Shown: piece by piece, positions 7,813 through 16,703 of the stretch | How the letters are laid out: each line of letters starts with the position of its first letter | Position numbering within the stretch: position 1 is the first letter of the stretch | Translations under genes and position numbers: made by a program | Notes under the pieces: model-generated | Database searches by the model: none | What the model saw: the letters and a program-made list of their open reading frames with translations, nothing else | What the model was told of the DNA's origin: nothing | Assembly: GCA_965279635.1 (NCBI GenBank) | Contig: OZ257253.1 | Span: 372,001-436,000, forward strand | Reading direction: 5' to 3' | Source of the DNA: Sediminibacterium sp965279635 | GTDB taxonomy: Bacteria; Bacteroidota; Bacteroidia; Chitinophagales; Chitinophagaceae | Length of the DNA: 64,000 nucleotides

Positions 7813-10239
7813 TTATTTAATCCTCTTCGCTTCGCTTTCCAATCCAGTTTGTCTTGTTCTTGCCGCTTTCACCTGGTTGCTGCCAAAACGGTAAGTAAAG
7901 TTCACCCTGAAAGTCTGGCTCTCCCAGCTTCCGCCGCCTTTGATATTCAATCCGCCAAAATTGCTGTGTGCGGTCCATGGGTTGGTGTGGAAGATATCGG
8001 TAACGCTCAGTTTCACGGTTGCTTTTTTGTCAAACAATTGTTTCTGGATACCCAGGTCAACACCACCCTGCGGATCGGTTTTCCAGGTAGCACCCCAGAT
8101 AGACGGACCACTGAACCAACCGCTTAATTCAGCGCTGTAATCTTTACCCAGTGTAAATGTGTGCTGCATGTAAGCGCCATACATAGGTATTTCGGTATGT
8201 ATTTTATTAGCGCCTATCTCGCCATCGAATATCTGGTAGTTGTACCAGATATTGGCATAACCGTTCCACCATTTCTTGATCGGTAACGGTGATCCGATAT
8301 TGAAACTGATGATCTGCTGTGTGGCCAGGTTCTTTTGCTGAACAAAAGTGGCATTGTTGGCAGTATCGGTTGTTTGTGTAGCATAGTCTTTTACATAGCT
8401 GTATCCAACTGTTGTATTGATCATCGACAGGAAAGTATGTGTCAGTTCAATATTGTCGGTGTACTGCGGACGTAAGAATGCATTTCCTTTTTCGTAGGTT
8501 AGCTCATCCAGTTTGTTTTCAAATGGATTCAGATCCTGGTAAGTCGGCCTGTCAATACGTTTGCTGTAGGTAAGGTTCAGCGTGTTTTTCTGGTTAATGG
8601 TCCAGGTAACCGCTGCGCTTGGAAACAGGTTGAAATAACTTCTTTTTACATTGTTATCAGCCTGTACAACACCATCAGCTCTTACCAGGTCGCCTTCGCT
8701 GTTGGTTTGTTCTGCACGTAACCCTGTTTGTATGCTCCATTTCGGACTGAACTGGCGGTTGTAATTAATATACGCTGCGTTTACATTCTCAGTATAAGTA
8801 AAACTGTTACTGCGGTTCAGTTGTTTTACCGGAACACCTGACACATCATTAAAGAACTCAAAAGTGTTGCTTGTTTTTACATAAGAGAATTTTGCGCCAA
8901 AACCCAGCTTGCCTTTCCATTTGGGCAGTTCCACATCTACTTTTGAAGTATAGATATCAATATCGGTAGGGGTATTGTTACGGTTGATCACCTGGTACAA
9001 AGCATTACCGCTGTTATCAATATAATAGTTAGGTTGATAGCTTCTGCCTTTGCCCCTGAACAAACCATAATCCGCATCAAAGTTGATCTCCTTTCCGCTG
9101 GTATCTACATAACGGTAGTTAAGATTGGTGTTCATGTTCGTACGCTTACCGGGTATCGTATTAAATGCCTGCAAGGTTTTTACATACTGGTTGGTAGGCT
9201 GATAGTACACATCGGTTCTGCTGTTGCTTGACCATTCGTTGTTGTTGAAATTGCCAGTTACCAAAACACCGAATGTATTCTTACTGTCTGCAAAATAATC
9301 TGCGCCGGCTTTCAGGTTAAAGTTCCTGCCATCGCTGCGGTTGGTACTTTTCTGGTCGTAGATAGAATCTTTCTGTATCCTGTAGAGGTCCAGTGTATTT
9401 TCATAAATACCGCTGTTGGCGCTCACATTACTGAACAGGTTGATCTTTTTATCGCGGTAGTTCAGGTTGGCCGATGCGTTGCCTTTTGGTGTAATACCCT
9501 GTACCAGGCCCGCAGTGATGCTGCCGTTTGTTCCGAATTTTTTGTTTTTCTTCAAACGGATATTGATGATCCCCGCATTGCCACTTGCATCGTATTTGGC
9601 GCTTGGGTTGCTGATCATTTCGATCGCTTCCACATCATTGCTGTTGATGCTTTTGAGATAAGCCGCCAGGTCCTTGGTATCGAGCTGTGTCATCTTTCCG
9701 TCCACATACACTTTAACGCCGGTCTTTCCTTTCATGGAAATATTCTCGTTATTGTCTACCTGAACGCCCGGGCTTTTCTGCAAAAGTTCCATGGCATTGC
9801 TGCCGGTGGCGTTGATACTGTTCTCTACATTAAAAATGGTTTTGTCGGCTTTGACCTCGATCATCGGTTTTTTGGAAACGACGGTCACATCCTGTAATTT
9901 TTGTACCGATACTTCCAGCGTAACTGTACCAGCCTGGAAAGTTTGCCCGGTCTGCAGGTCAAACGGCGCGGAGAATTGTTTTTCAAATCCCACGCTTGTA
10001 TAACTTACCAGGAATTTACCGGCTTTGTTTGTGCCGATCTCGAATCGTCCGTCTGTACCGGTAACATCTGCTTTTACCAGGCTGCTGTCTGCTGCCTGTA
10101 ATAAGGATACGGTAACGGCTGCCAATCCTTTTCCTGTATTGTCTTTTACGGTCCCAGTTACGGTTGTTCTGCCTTGTGCAAAGGCTTGTGTGGTTAATGC
10201 CAGTCCTGCGATCAGTGCCTGAAATAATAAACGTCTCAT
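7813..10239 (-). CDS. Outer membrane beta-barrel receptor (TonB-dependent-like)
   Basis: About 808 residues. A signal peptide (MRRLLFQALIAGLALTTQAFA) is followed by a carboxypeptidase-regulatory-like beta-sandwich (about residues 20-105), a plug-like domain (about 115-215, with ISNPSAKYDASGNAGIINIR resembling TonB plug sequences) and a long aromatic-rich beta-barrel of the OMP_b-brl_3 type to the C-terminus. Such proteins sit in the outer membrane and take up nutrients or bind ligands; no SusD partner is adjacent, so a glycan function is not supported. I chose the ATG at 10239 because it begins the signal peptide; a TTG at 10272 is open but adds a non-signal extension. A strong terminator follows. 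Confidence 0.85.
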   Translation of the reverse strand: MRRLLFQALIAGLALTTQAFAQGRTTVTGTVKDNTGKGLAAVTVSLLQAADSSLVKADVTGTDGRFEIGTNKAGKFLVSYTSVGFEKQFSAPFDLQTGQTFQAGTVTLEVSVQKLQDVTVVSKKPMIEVKADKTIFNVENSINATGSNAMELLQKSPGVQVDNNENISMKGKTGVKVYVDGKMTQLDTKDLAAYLKSINSNDVEAIEMISNPSAKYDASGNAGIINIRLKKNKKFGTNGSITAGLVQGITPKGNASANLNYRDKKINLFSNVSANSGIYENTLDLYRIQKDSIYDQKSTNRSDGRNFNLKAGADYFADSKNTFGVLVTGNFNNNEWSSNSRTDVYYQPTNQYVKTLQAFNTIPGKRTNMNTNLNYRYVDTSGKEINFDADYGLFRGKGRSYQPNYYIDNSGNALYQVINRNNTPTDIDIYTSKVDVELPKWKGKLGFGAKFSYVKTSNTFEFFNDVSGVPVKQLNRSNSFTYTENVNAAYINYNRQFSPKWSIQTGLRAEQTNSEGDLVRADGVVQADNNVKRSYFNLFPSAAVTWTINQKNTLNLTYSKRIDRPTYQDLNPFENKLDELTYEKGNAFLRPQYTDNIELTHTFLSMINTTVGYSYVKDYATQTTDTANNATFVQQKNLATQQIISFNIGSPLPIKKWWNGYANIWYNYQIFDGEIGANKIHTEIPMYGAYMQHTFTLGKDYSAELSGWFSGPSIWGATWKTDPQGGVDLGIQKQLFDKKATVKLSVTDIFHTNPWTAHSNFGGLNIKGGGSWESQTFRVNFTYRFGSNQVKAARTRQTGLESEAKRIK

Positions 10240-10390
10240 TGTTGTTGTTAATTTTGTGCTTATGAGACGCAAAGGACTTTCAAATGTTACTGCATCCCTT
10301 ATGAATTAGGGATGAAAAGCGGGAAATGAGGTATGAGCGGCAGAAAAATAGTATAGAATCTACGATAGATTTCTGAGTGGTGTTTTCAAT

Positions 10391-10426
10391 AAAAAAGCAA
10401 CCACATATTGATGTGATTGCTTTTTT
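10391..10426. terminator. Bidirectional intrinsic terminator beside mdh
   Basis: AAAAAAGCAA and TTGCTTTTTT flank a stem made of CCACATA and TGTGAT with a very short loop. A and T runs lie on both sides, so it can terminate in either direction. It lies about 40 bp past the mdh stop (minus strand), the gene it most plausibly serves. Confidence 0.75.
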
Positions 10427-10464
10427 GTTTGGTGATCGTAAGCACAAGTGCCTATCAATCTTTA

Positions 10465-11394
10465 TTACAATGTCTTTAATACATCGTTCATGCTGCGAAC
10501 CGCATCAGCACTCTTATTAAACAGCGCCTGCTCATCCGCATTCAGTTTGAAATCAACGATCTTTTCCCAACCGCTTCTGCCAATTGTAACCGGAACACCC
10601 AGGCAAATGTCTTTTTGTCCGTATTCCCCTTCCAGGCTTACGCAGCAGGTAAATAATTTTTTCTCATCACGTACAATGCTTTCTACCAGTGCAGCGCCGG
10701 CAGCGCCGGGAGCGTACCAGGCAGAAGTACCGATCAGTTTGGTAAGGGTTGCTCCGCCTACCATGGTATCAGCAACGATCTGCTGCTGTTGCGCTTCGCT
10801 CAGGAAATTGCTTACAGGGGCACTGTTCCATGTGGCAAGACGGATCAACGGGATCATAGTTGTGTCACCGTGACCACCTACTACTACTGCATTCAGATCA
10901 GCAGGGCTGCAACCCAGGTGCTGGCTCAGTTGGTATTTGAAACGCGCACTGTCAAGCGTACCACCCATACCGATGATACGGTTTTTGGGAAGACCGGTTG
11001 ACTGCAACGCGAGATAGGTCATCGTATCCATCGGGTTACTGATCACGATGATGATGGTATCGGGAGAATGTTTCAGGATATTCTCTGTAACGCCTTTTAC
11101 GATACCGGCATTGGTTCCGATCAGTTCTTCACGTGTCATACCCGGTTTGCGTGGTAAGCCGGAAGTGATCACCACTACATCAGACTTGGCTGTTTTTGCA
11201 TAGTCATTGGTACTGCCGGTGATACGGGTATCAAAACCCAGCAAGGCAGCTGTCTGCATCATATCCTGTGCCTTACCTTCGGCCAGGCCTTCTTTGATAT
11301 CCAATAAAACCAGTTCATCAGCCAGTTGGGCGCGGGCGATATTATCGGCACAGGTTGCTCCAACGGCACCGGCACCTACCACGGTTACTTTCAT
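10465..11394 (-). CDS. mdh: Malate dehydrogenase
   Basis: A 309-residue NAD-dependent malate dehydrogenase of the LDH-like (MalDH III) group. The start MKVTVVGAGAVGATCADNIA holds the GxGxxG nucleotide fold. LPRKPGMTREELIGTN holds the substrate-binding arginines of the mobile loop, and VVVGGHGDTTMIPL contains the catalytic histidine of the Asp-His pair. It interconverts malate and oxaloacetate in the TCA cycle in the cytoplasm. It is a single-gene unit with its own promoter-like element (11433-11440) and terminator (10391-10426). Length and all key residues are normal. Confidence 0.95.
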   Translation of the reverse strand: MKVTVVGAGAVGATCADNIARAQLADELVLLDIKEGLAEGKAQDMMQTAALLGFDTRITGSTNDYAKTAKSDVVVITSGLPRKPGMTREELIGTNAGIVKGVTENILKHSPDTIIIVISNPMDTMTYLALQSTGLPKNRIIGMGGTLDSARFKYQLSQHLGCSPADLNAVVVGGHGDTTMIPLIRLATWNSAPVSNFLSEAQQQQIVADTMVGGATLTKLIGTSAWYAPGAAGAALVESIVRDEKKLFTCCVSLEGEYGQKDICLGVPVTIGRSGWEKIVDFKLNADEQALFNKSADAVRSMNDVLKTL

Positions 11395-11432
11395 AAAAAC
11401 GAGTATTTAGAAATGAAGAATTTTTAACGCTG

Positions 11433-11440
11433 CAAAGGTA
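11433..11440 (-). promoter_or_regulatory. Bacteroidota -7 promoter element for mdh (candidate)
   Basis: On the minus strand this reads TACCTTTG, matching the Bacteroidota TAnnTTTG -7 consensus, 38 nt upstream of the mdh ATG. No clear TTG -33 element stands 19-20 nt further upstream, so only the -7 half is supported. Confidence 0.4.
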
Positions 11441-11560
11441 GGGGTTGGATACTTACGGGAGCTGTTATTTATGGGGATCCATGGCTGAAATCCCGTCATG
11501 GAACTGTAATATGCAGGGATTGGCTTTTGCTGATAAGCTGAATGGTGAACAATTCAGGGT

Positions 11561-11637
11561 GTTTTTTTAACACAGAGGCCACAGAGATAACGGAGGGCCC
11601 TCTGTGCAATCTCTGTGGCCTCTGTGTTAAAAAAACA
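11561..11637. repeat. Palindrome of the AACACAGAGGCCACAGAGAT family, copy 1
   Basis: A palindrome of about 75 bp: poly-T, AACACAGAGGCCACAGAGAT, a GGGCCC-centred core, then the complement ending in poly-A. It shares its arms with copies at 27005-27072 and 57650-57726. The flanking T and A runs would let it act as a bidirectional terminator. It ends 18 bp before the stop of the thioredoxin-fold gene (minus), i.e. in that gene's 3' region. Confidence 0.9.
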
Positions 11638-11654
11638 TGATGCGTTGTAGCTGG

Positions 11655-12167
11655 TTATTTTTTATAGATCAACCGTATCAGGTCCGAAGCTTCCATGGCA
11701 TTTTTAAACGGGGGATCGTACACTTCAATGAGTTTGTGATCAGCATTGTAAATAGCCGTGAACGGTGTGTACCGCACTTTGTAAAAGGTGGGTATCGAAT
11801 ATTTGGGGTCGCGGCCTGCTCGCACATTGGGGAGCACATCCAATCCATAATAATTGGCAAATTCCCGGATCTCGTTGATCGGGTTAAAAGATACCATGAC
11901 AAAGAATACATTTTTCAGACTATCCCTATGGCTCACGATATCCTTGGCCATGATCTGGCAATGCCCGCAGGTGGGCTGAAAATATATAATGGCGGTATAA
12001 TCGTATTTCGGAAGCTGTTCGGCTGAGAACCAGGAGCTGTCTCCCTGCTGTATCAGGAAAGCCGGCATTTTCGGATCTTTTTTGTAGGGGGGGACCGTAT
12101 CAATATCCTGTGCGGTTACACTGAAGTAGCCGAGGAGCACAAACAGAACAAGACATATTTTTTTCAT
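11655..12167 (-). CDS. Secreted thioredoxin-fold protein (TlpA-like)
   Basis: 170 residues. A signal peptide (about 1-19, MKKICLVLFVLLGYFSVTAQ) directs export. A thioredoxin-like core follows with the redox motif CGHC at residues 67-70 preceded by IIYFQPT, and a cis-proline region (YTPFTAIYN) later. It probably acts as a periplasmic thiol-disulfide oxidoreductase, possibly in cytochrome c or protein-thiol maintenance. It is downstream of the Mla-type ATPase by 9 bp and probably shares its transcript; a functional link between the two is not established. It is a small TlpA-family member without accessory domains. Confidence 0.75.
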   Translation of the reverse strand: MKKICLVLFVLLGYFSVTAQDIDTVPPYKKDPKMPAFLIQQGDSSWFSAEQLPKYDYTAIIYFQPTCGHCQIMAKDIVSHRDSLKNVFFVMVSFNPINEIREFANYYGLDVLPNVRAGRDPKYSIPTFYKVRYTPFTAIYNADHKLIEVYDPPFKNAMEASDLIRLIYKK

Positions 12168-12176
12168 GGACCCTGT

Positions 12177-12959
12177 TTAGGAGTTTGATTTACTGTTGGC
12201 TTCCATCATCCGCATCTGTTTGGCATCCTGCAGAAACTCTGATGCGAAAATGAAATTGTTCAGCAGTTCATCCTTGCTGAATATGATATCTTCTTTAGAG
12301 CCTTCCCACTGTTTACGTCCCTGGTGCAGGTACACGATATGGTCGCCGATCTCCATCACACTGTTCATATCATGTGTTACCACAATGGTGGTGATATTGT
12401 ATTCAACTGTGATCTCTTTGATCAGTTTATCAATCACCATAGAGGTTTGCGGATCGAGACCTGAATTGGGTTCATCACAGAACAGGTATTGGGGATTGAG
12501 TACGATGGCCCTCGCAATACCCACCCGTTTTTTCATACCACCACTGATCTCGGAAGGGAACCTTTTATGTGCGTCTTTCAGGTTTACCCTGTCGAGCACT
12601 TCATTTACCCGTTTCTTTTTTTCAGCGATGCTCCACCTTGTAAACATATTCAGCGGGAACAATACATTTTCTTCCACGGTCATTGAATCGAACAAAGCCG
12701 TTCCCTGGAAAAGCATTCCTATCTGCTGGCGCAGCAGTTTGCGTTCATCGTCTTCCATGGTGATCATGTTCACACCATTGTACAGAATAGCACCATTGTC
12801 GGGCTCAAACAAACCTACCATGCATTTGGTGAGTACGGTCTTACCGCTTCCGCTGGTGCCGATGATCAGGTTGCATTTGCCGGCCTCCATCACTGCGCTG
12901 ATATCCTGCAGGATGGTTCTGTCGCCAAACTTCTTTTCTATATTCTGTAGTTCGATCAT
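12177..12959 (-). CDS. ABC transporter ATP-binding protein, MlaF-like
   Basis: A 260-residue ABC ATPase with Walker A GTSGSGKT (34-41), signature SGGMKKR (139-145), Walker B YLFCDEP (158-164) and a switch histidine in IVVTHDMNS. The SGGM(K/Q)KR signature and the pattern LFDSMTVEENV are typical of MlaF/MCE-associated ATPases that power retrograde or anterograde phospholipid transport between the membranes. No MlaE or MlaD gene is adjacent; an MlaE-type permease lies 13 kb away at 26177. Annotated partner choice is inference. The gene is followed 9 bp later by the TlpA-like gene. Confidence 0.82.
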   Translation of the reverse strand: MIELQNIEKKFGDRTILQDISAVMEAGKCNLIIGTSGSGKTVLTKCMVGLFEPDNGAILYNGVNMITMEDDERKLLRQQIGMLFQGTALFDSMTVEENVLFPLNMFTRWSIAEKKKRVNEVLDRVNLKDAHKRFPSEISGGMKKRVGIARAIVLNPQYLFCDEPNSGLDPQTSMVIDKLIKEITVEYNITTIVVTHDMNSVMEIGDHIVYLHQGRKQWEGSKEDIIFSKDELLNNFIFASEFLQDAKQMRMMEANSKSNS

Positions 12960-12983
12960 TAATTATATGCAAGATAGCGCTAA

Positions 12984-13088
12984 TTGAACATTGAGAATTG
13001 AGCGTTGAATATTGAACATTGGGTTTAACATTTTCGGTAGGGGAAATTTTCAATGCTCAATGTTCAATATTCAACGCTCAATTCTCAT
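12984..13088. repeat. Long inverted repeat with TTGAA/TTCAA-word arms
   Basis: Left arm about 12984-13021 and right arm about 13051-13087 are near-complements built from words such as TTGAACATTGAG and CAATATTCAACG. It fills the gap between lysA and the Mla-type ATPase gene (both minus). A half-copy-like sequence (CATTCAATTTTCAACTCTCA) appears at about 48103-48123. Confidence 0.8.
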
Positions 13089-13090
13089 GT

Positions 13091-14305
13091 TTATAGAACC
13101 GCTACCTGGTTCCTCAACAGATCCTCAAACACATCCCTGCGGGCTATCAGGTGCGATTGGCCATTGATAACCAAAACCTGTGCCGGTTTATACCTCGAAT
13201 TGTAATTGCTACCCATTTCAAAACCATAAGCGCCGGCATTGTAAAATACCAGCAGGTCGCCTTCGCGGACCTCGTTCAGTTCCCTATCCCAGGCAAATGT
13301 GTCAGTCTCGCAGATATTACCGGTAACCGCATAATGTTTCATTTCGCCGGAAGGGTTGCTCAGGTTTTCTATGCGGTGATAGGCCTCATAGAACATGGGC
13401 CTGATCAGGTGGTTAAAACCGCTGTTGATACCGGCGAAAGAAGTATTGCCGCTTTGTTTCATCACGTTTACTTCCGTAATAAAATAACCGCACTCACTCA
13501 CCAGGAATTTCCCCGGTTCAAACCATGCCTGAAAATCACGGCCATAAGTGGTTTTCATTTTCTCTGTAAAACCGGCTACTTTCTGCCCGAGCAGCATTAC
13601 ATCGGTACCAGTTTCCTCTGTTTTATACGGCACTTTAAAGCCACCACCCATATCGAGAAAAGTCAATTCAGGAAAATGCGGTGCCAGTTCAAAAAAGATA
13701 TCGGCCACTTTCATGAATATTTCCACATCCTTTATCTCACTACCGGTATGTACATGCAGGCCATTGATAAAAATGGTATGCTCTTTTACCAGTGCCAGTA
13801 TCTGGTCAAGCTGTTCGATAGGAATACCAAACTTGCTTTTCTCATGACCGGTTGAGATCTTGAGATTGCCGCCCGCCATAATATTAGGGCGCAGGCGTAT
13901 ACCGACAGGATAGGAGTGGCCGTATTTCTTTCCAAATTTTTCAAGATTGGATAGGCTGTCTATATTGACATGTACGCCGAGTCCCACAGCTTCTTCTATC
14001 TCGCTGAAAGCGATACCATTGCTGGTGTACAGGATATTCTTCGGTTCAAATCCCGCTCTTATGGCAATATGAACTTCGTTTACGGAACTGCAGTCGATAT
14101 TACAGCCCAGTGAACGGATATGTTTCAGAATATTAATATTGGTAAGTGCCTTGCAGGCAAAAAAAATGCGGGCATTGCTTTGTGCAAATGCGGTGCGCAG
14201 TTGGGTGTATTGTTCGGTTATTTTTTCTGCGTGGTACACATATAAGGGTGTGCCGTATTCCCCGGCAATACTGCGCAGTTGTTCGTGACTGAGAGATTGT
14301 GACAT
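13091..14305 (-). CDS. lysA: Diaminopimelate decarboxylase
   Basis: A 404-residue PLP enzyme of the alanine-racemase-like fold III family that converts meso-diaminopimelate to lysine in the cytoplasm. Visible landmarks are the PLP lysine in FFACKALTN (about residue 52), HVHTGSEIKD, the glycine-rich phosphate site DMGGGFKVPY, the substrate-binding CETDTFA and the C-terminal YGFEMGSNYNSR. All are in family order and length is normal. It is flanked by unrelated genes (scpB upstream) and separated from each by a palindrome, suggesting a monocistronic unit. A decarboxylase for another diamino acid is a less likely alternative. Confidence 0.92.
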   Translation of the reverse strand: MSQSLSHEQLRSIAGEYGTPLYVYHAEKITEQYTQLRTAFAQSNARIFFACKALTNINILKHIRSLGCNIDCSSVNEVHIAIRAGFEPKNILYTSNGIAFSEIEEAVGLGVHVNIDSLSNLEKFGKKYGHSYPVGIRLRPNIMAGGNLKISTGHEKSKFGIPIEQLDQILALVKEHTIFINGLHVHTGSEIKDVEIFMKVADIFFELAPHFPELTFLDMGGGFKVPYKTEETGTDVMLLGQKVAGFTEKMKTTYGRDFQAWFEPGKFLVSECGYFITEVNVMKQSGNTSFAGINSGFNHLIRPMFYEAYHRIENLSNPSGEMKHYAVTGNICETDTFAWDRELNEVREGDLLVFYNAGAYGFEMGSNYNSRYKPAQVLVINGQSHLIARRDVFEDLLRNQVAVL

Positions 14306-14430
14306 GGTGCGAAGATAGAGGAGAGAATTGATTTTGGAATTGGGGATTGGGGGATTGGGAAATTTCTGGAATACTTTGTGTAGGTAAGGATTTAGTTTAA
14401 GATCGAAAGTTGTTTTGAGGCGAGTATCAT

Positions 14431-14522
14431 TAACCGCGAAGGCGCTAGGACGCCAGGATACGCAAAGTGAAACCGCATAAGAATCCTCGCGTAACCTTGC
14501 GGCCTTGCGTCTTAGCGGTTAA
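14431..14522. repeat. Inverted repeat, AACCGCGAAGGCGC-type arms
   Basis: TAACCGCGAAGGCGCTAGGA at the left pairs imperfectly with the segment ending CTTAGCGGTTA at 14522; the middle is AAGTGAAACC. It lies just past the scpB stop (14529, minus), in that gene's 3' region. The rest of the 220-bp gap toward lysA shows no gene. Confidence 0.75.
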
Positions 14523-14528
14523 AAATAA

Positions 14529-15275
14529 CTACTCAGGAGATTTTTCTTCTTCCGATGCCTCCGGCGCTTCGCCTTCTTCGGCTTTGATGATGAGCTCGCC
14601 GTCTTCGTTTACCGCGATCTCTGAAACATCGCCATCGATCTCAGTTTCTATCTCTTCAGCAATTTCGCTGGCAACGGGCTTATCGGTAAAGTCTTCGGGG
14701 TTGATGATGGTTCCTTCCACCACCTGGTCGGCCAGTACCTCCCTGATCTTTGGAAGATCGGAGGCAGAATTGATACCGAAATAATCCATGAAATTCTTGG
14801 ATGTGGCATATACCAGCGGCTTACCCGGCATATTTTCATTACGCCCACTGATCAGTACCAGTTCTTTCTCGAGTAATTTCTGGATACTGTAATCACTGTT
14901 CACACCGCGGATGGCTTCAATTTCACCCTTGGTGATGGGTTGTTTATAGGCAATGATGGCGAGTGTTTCCAGCGCCGCATTGGACAGGCGCTTCAGGAAC
15001 TTATCGCCATTCAGTTGTGCAATGGTCTTGTGGTAATCTTTCTTGGTGAGGAACTGCCAGCCGCCGCCGCTTTCCCTTACTTCGAATGGGTAGAACTCGG
15101 AATCGTATTTCTCACGAATACCCTGCAATGCGCTTTCCACCTGGTCGGGCATGATCCTTTCTTCCAGGAAACCGAAGGTATTGTTGATCAGTTCAACAAT
15201 ATCCATGGAAGTAAGCGGTTTATCGCTTGCAAAAATGAGTACCTCTATATGGGGGATGATCTGGCTGAGTTCCAT
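14529..15275 (-). CDS. scpB: SMC-Scp complex subunit ScpB
   Basis: 248 residues with two predicted winged-helix domains in the first about 180 residues; the segment SNAALETLAIIAYKQPITKGEIEAIRG is the signature of ScpB. With SMC and ScpA it forms the condensin-like complex that compacts and segregates chromosomes. The C-terminal about 65 residues are strongly acidic (EEIETE, EEGEAPEASEEE) and probably disordered, a common extension. scpA is not in the window. It lies between palindromes at 14431 and 15282, downstream of atpG. Confidence 0.93.
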   Translation of the reverse strand: MELSQIIPHIEVLIFASDKPLTSMDIVELINNTFGFLEERIMPDQVESALQGIREKYDSEFYPFEVRESGGGWQFLTKKDYHKTIAQLNGDKFLKRLSNAALETLAIIAYKQPITKGEIEAIRGVNSDYSIQKLLEKELVLISGRNENMPGKPLVYATSKNFMDYFGINSASDLPKIREVLADQVVEGTIINPEDFTDKPVASEIAEEIETEIDGDVSEIAVNEDGELIIKAEEGEAPEASEEEKSPE

Positions 15276-15281
15276 GAGAGC

Positions 15282-15383
15282 TAATTAGTAATTAAAAATT
15301 AATAATTAATAATTATCAATTGATACGTTAACGATCAGCATAGAATTACTAATTATTAATTATCAATTATTAATTATCAATTA
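15282..15383. repeat. AT-rich inverted repeat between atpG and scpB
   Basis: Words AATTAATAATTA and TAATTATCAATT recur on both sides of a central GATACGTTAACGATCAGC segment. The right arm reaches into the atpG stop codon. Because it is almost pure A/T, the pairing is less informative than in the other palindromes, but the arm layout and position are the same. Confidence 0.65.
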
Positions 15384-16262
15384 TCCCTGTAACGCTGCCG
15401 CACCACTCACGATCTCTGTCAACTCGGTAGTAATAGCGGCCTGTCTTGCGCGGTTATAGCTGATCTTTAAGGATTTCAGTAATTCGTTGGCGTTATCGCT
15501 GGCCTTGTCCATAGCCGTCATACGGGCGCCATGTTCGCTGGCATTGCCATCGAGTACAGCTTTGTATAATTGCGTGTTCAGGATCTTGGGCATCAGTTCG
15601 GCGATCAGCAGTTCTTTTTCCGGTTCGAAAATAAAATCTGCCTTTTTGCCGCCTGCTTTGGCCGGTGTTTTCGGAATTGGCAGGAATGGCTCAGCAGCAA
15701 AACGCTGGGTGGCCGCATTCTTGAATTCACTATATACGAGTTCAACTGCGTCGAATTCTTTGTTTTCAAAAGCTTTCATGGCCGCAGTAGCAGCCGCCTG
15801 CACCGTTTCAAAATTCAGGTTCAGGTACACATCTTTAAAAGTAGCATCAGTGGCATAACCGGCTTTGGTAAGACTTTCCCAGCCTTTTTTACCGATGTTC
15901 CAAACGGTTACTTTGCCTTTTTTGAATTGCTCGGGATACTTTTCAGCGATGGTGCTTTTGGTCAGTTTAACGATATTGGCATTATAACCGCCGCAAAGAC
16001 CCCTGTCGCTCGTAATTACGATAAACAACACTTTTTCTACAGGTCTTTCTTCCGCCAGTTTCAGGTTCATGCCACCTTCAATATTACTTACGATATTGCT
16101 GAGCATTTCCTGCAATTTCTGGGCATAGGGCCTCATCTGGGTAATGGCATCCTGCGCACGGCGCAATTTGGCTGCACTCACCATTTTCATTGCCTTGGTT
16201 ATCTGCTGCGTACTCTGTACACTTTTGATCCGGTTACGTACCTCTTTTAACTGTCCTGCCAT
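15381..16262 (-). CDS. atpG: ATP synthase F1 subunit gamma
   Basis: A 293-residue central-stalk subunit. The N-terminus MAGQLKEVRNRIKSVQSTQQ with ITKAMKMVSAAKLRRAQ, and the C-terminal MTAMDKASDNANELL with RQAAITTELTEIVSGAAAL, are the two coiled-coil helices that rotate inside the alpha3beta3 ring. The ATG at 16262 is chosen over an upstream TTG at 16280 because it gives the family start. atpA/atpH are not adjacent, so the gene lies apart from, or at the end of, the F1Fo operon; its own promoter (16356-16386) supports independent transcription. Confidence 0.95.
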   Translation of the reverse strand: MAGQLKEVRNRIKSVQSTQQITKAMKMVSAAKLRRAQDAITQMRPYAQKLQEMLSNIVSNIEGGMNLKLAEERPVEKVLFIVITSDRGLCGGYNANIVKLTKSTIAEKYPEQFKKGKVTVWNIGKKGWESLTKAGYATDATFKDVYLNLNFETVQAAATAAMKAFENKEFDAVELVYSEFKNAATQRFAAEPFLPIPKTPAKAGGKKADFIFEPEKELLIAELMPKILNTQLYKAVLDGNASEHGARMTAMDKASDNANELLKSLKISYNRARQAAITTELTEIVSGAAALQG

Positions 16263-16355
16263 GGTTTTTAAAGATTTCAAGGTTCAAGAAACAGGGTTCA
16301 AGGGTTTTCTTGTGCCTTGTACGCTTTGTCTCTTGTAGACTTTTCTTTGAGGCTG

Positions 16356-16386
16356 CAAAAGTAGCAGAAACGGGCTGAAAAACCAA
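16356..16386 (-). promoter_or_regulatory. Bacteroidota-type promoter for atpG
   Basis: On the minus strand a TTG -33 element (16384-16386) is followed after 20 nt by TACTTTTG (16356-16363), a full match to TAnnTTTG. Spacing is that of the primary Bacteroidota sigma factor. It lies about 95 nt upstream of the atpG ATG. Confidence 0.55.
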
Positions 16387-16544
16387 TGGGAATATGGAAT
16401 ATCGGATGAAGAATGTTGAATGAAGAAGGAAAAAGGGTTAGGTGTTGATAATCTATTAGTTAAGTATTTGATAAAGATGAACTTATTATTGGCCCGCGAA
16501 TACTCTCTGGTCAAATTCTTTACCTTTGGCGGCCTTGGAATAGG

Positions 16545-16616
16545 GAATATCGAATGAAGAATATCGAATGATGAAGTAAAAATCTTTCATCATTCGATAT
16601 TCTTCATTCGATATTC
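16545..16616. repeat. Perfect inverted repeat upstream of secA
   Basis: Arms 16545-16575 and 16586-16616 are exactly complementary over 31 bp, with a 10-bp loop. Each arm contains GAATATCGAATGA followed by AGAATATCGAATGATG, i.e. a near-duplication inside the arm. It lies 88 bp upstream of the secA ATG. Confidence 0.92.
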
Positions 16617-16703
16617 AATGTTTTCGGGTGACAAAATGGCTAAAAAGGTTTTTTTGCACCTTTTTTGACTGATTTATTACTCATTATATACCAGACAAAC
16701 GAT

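Larger units (their letters stand above)
16263..16703. other. Intergenic region between divergent atpG and secA
   Basis: 441 bp without a convincing gene. It contains the atpG promoter (16356-16386, minus), a plus-strand TACCTTTG at 16521-16528 that matches the Bacteroidota -7 consensus and could serve secA (5' leader about 175 nt, no clear -33 element), and a perfect 31-bp-arm inverted repeat at 16545-16616 inside that putative leader. Confidence 0.6.

Noticed and set aside
7813..10239. SusC-type glycan importer.
   Set aside because: No SusD-like gene or glycoside hydrolases next to it, so polysaccharide use is not supported; kept as a general outer-membrane receptor.
12196..12987. A 263-codon open frame on the plus strand antisense to the MlaF-like ATPase gene.
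   Set aside because: It lies wholly opposite a gene with clear Walker A, signature and Walker B motifs, has no recognisable domain and reflects codon bias of the sense strand.
13151..13855. A 234-codon plus-strand frame opposite lysA.
   Set aside because: Antisense to a gene with all diaminopimelate decarboxylase motifs.
15570..16250. A 226-codon plus-strand frame opposite atpG.
   Set aside because: Antisense to a well-conserved ATP synthase subunit; phenylalanine-rich and unlike a real protein.
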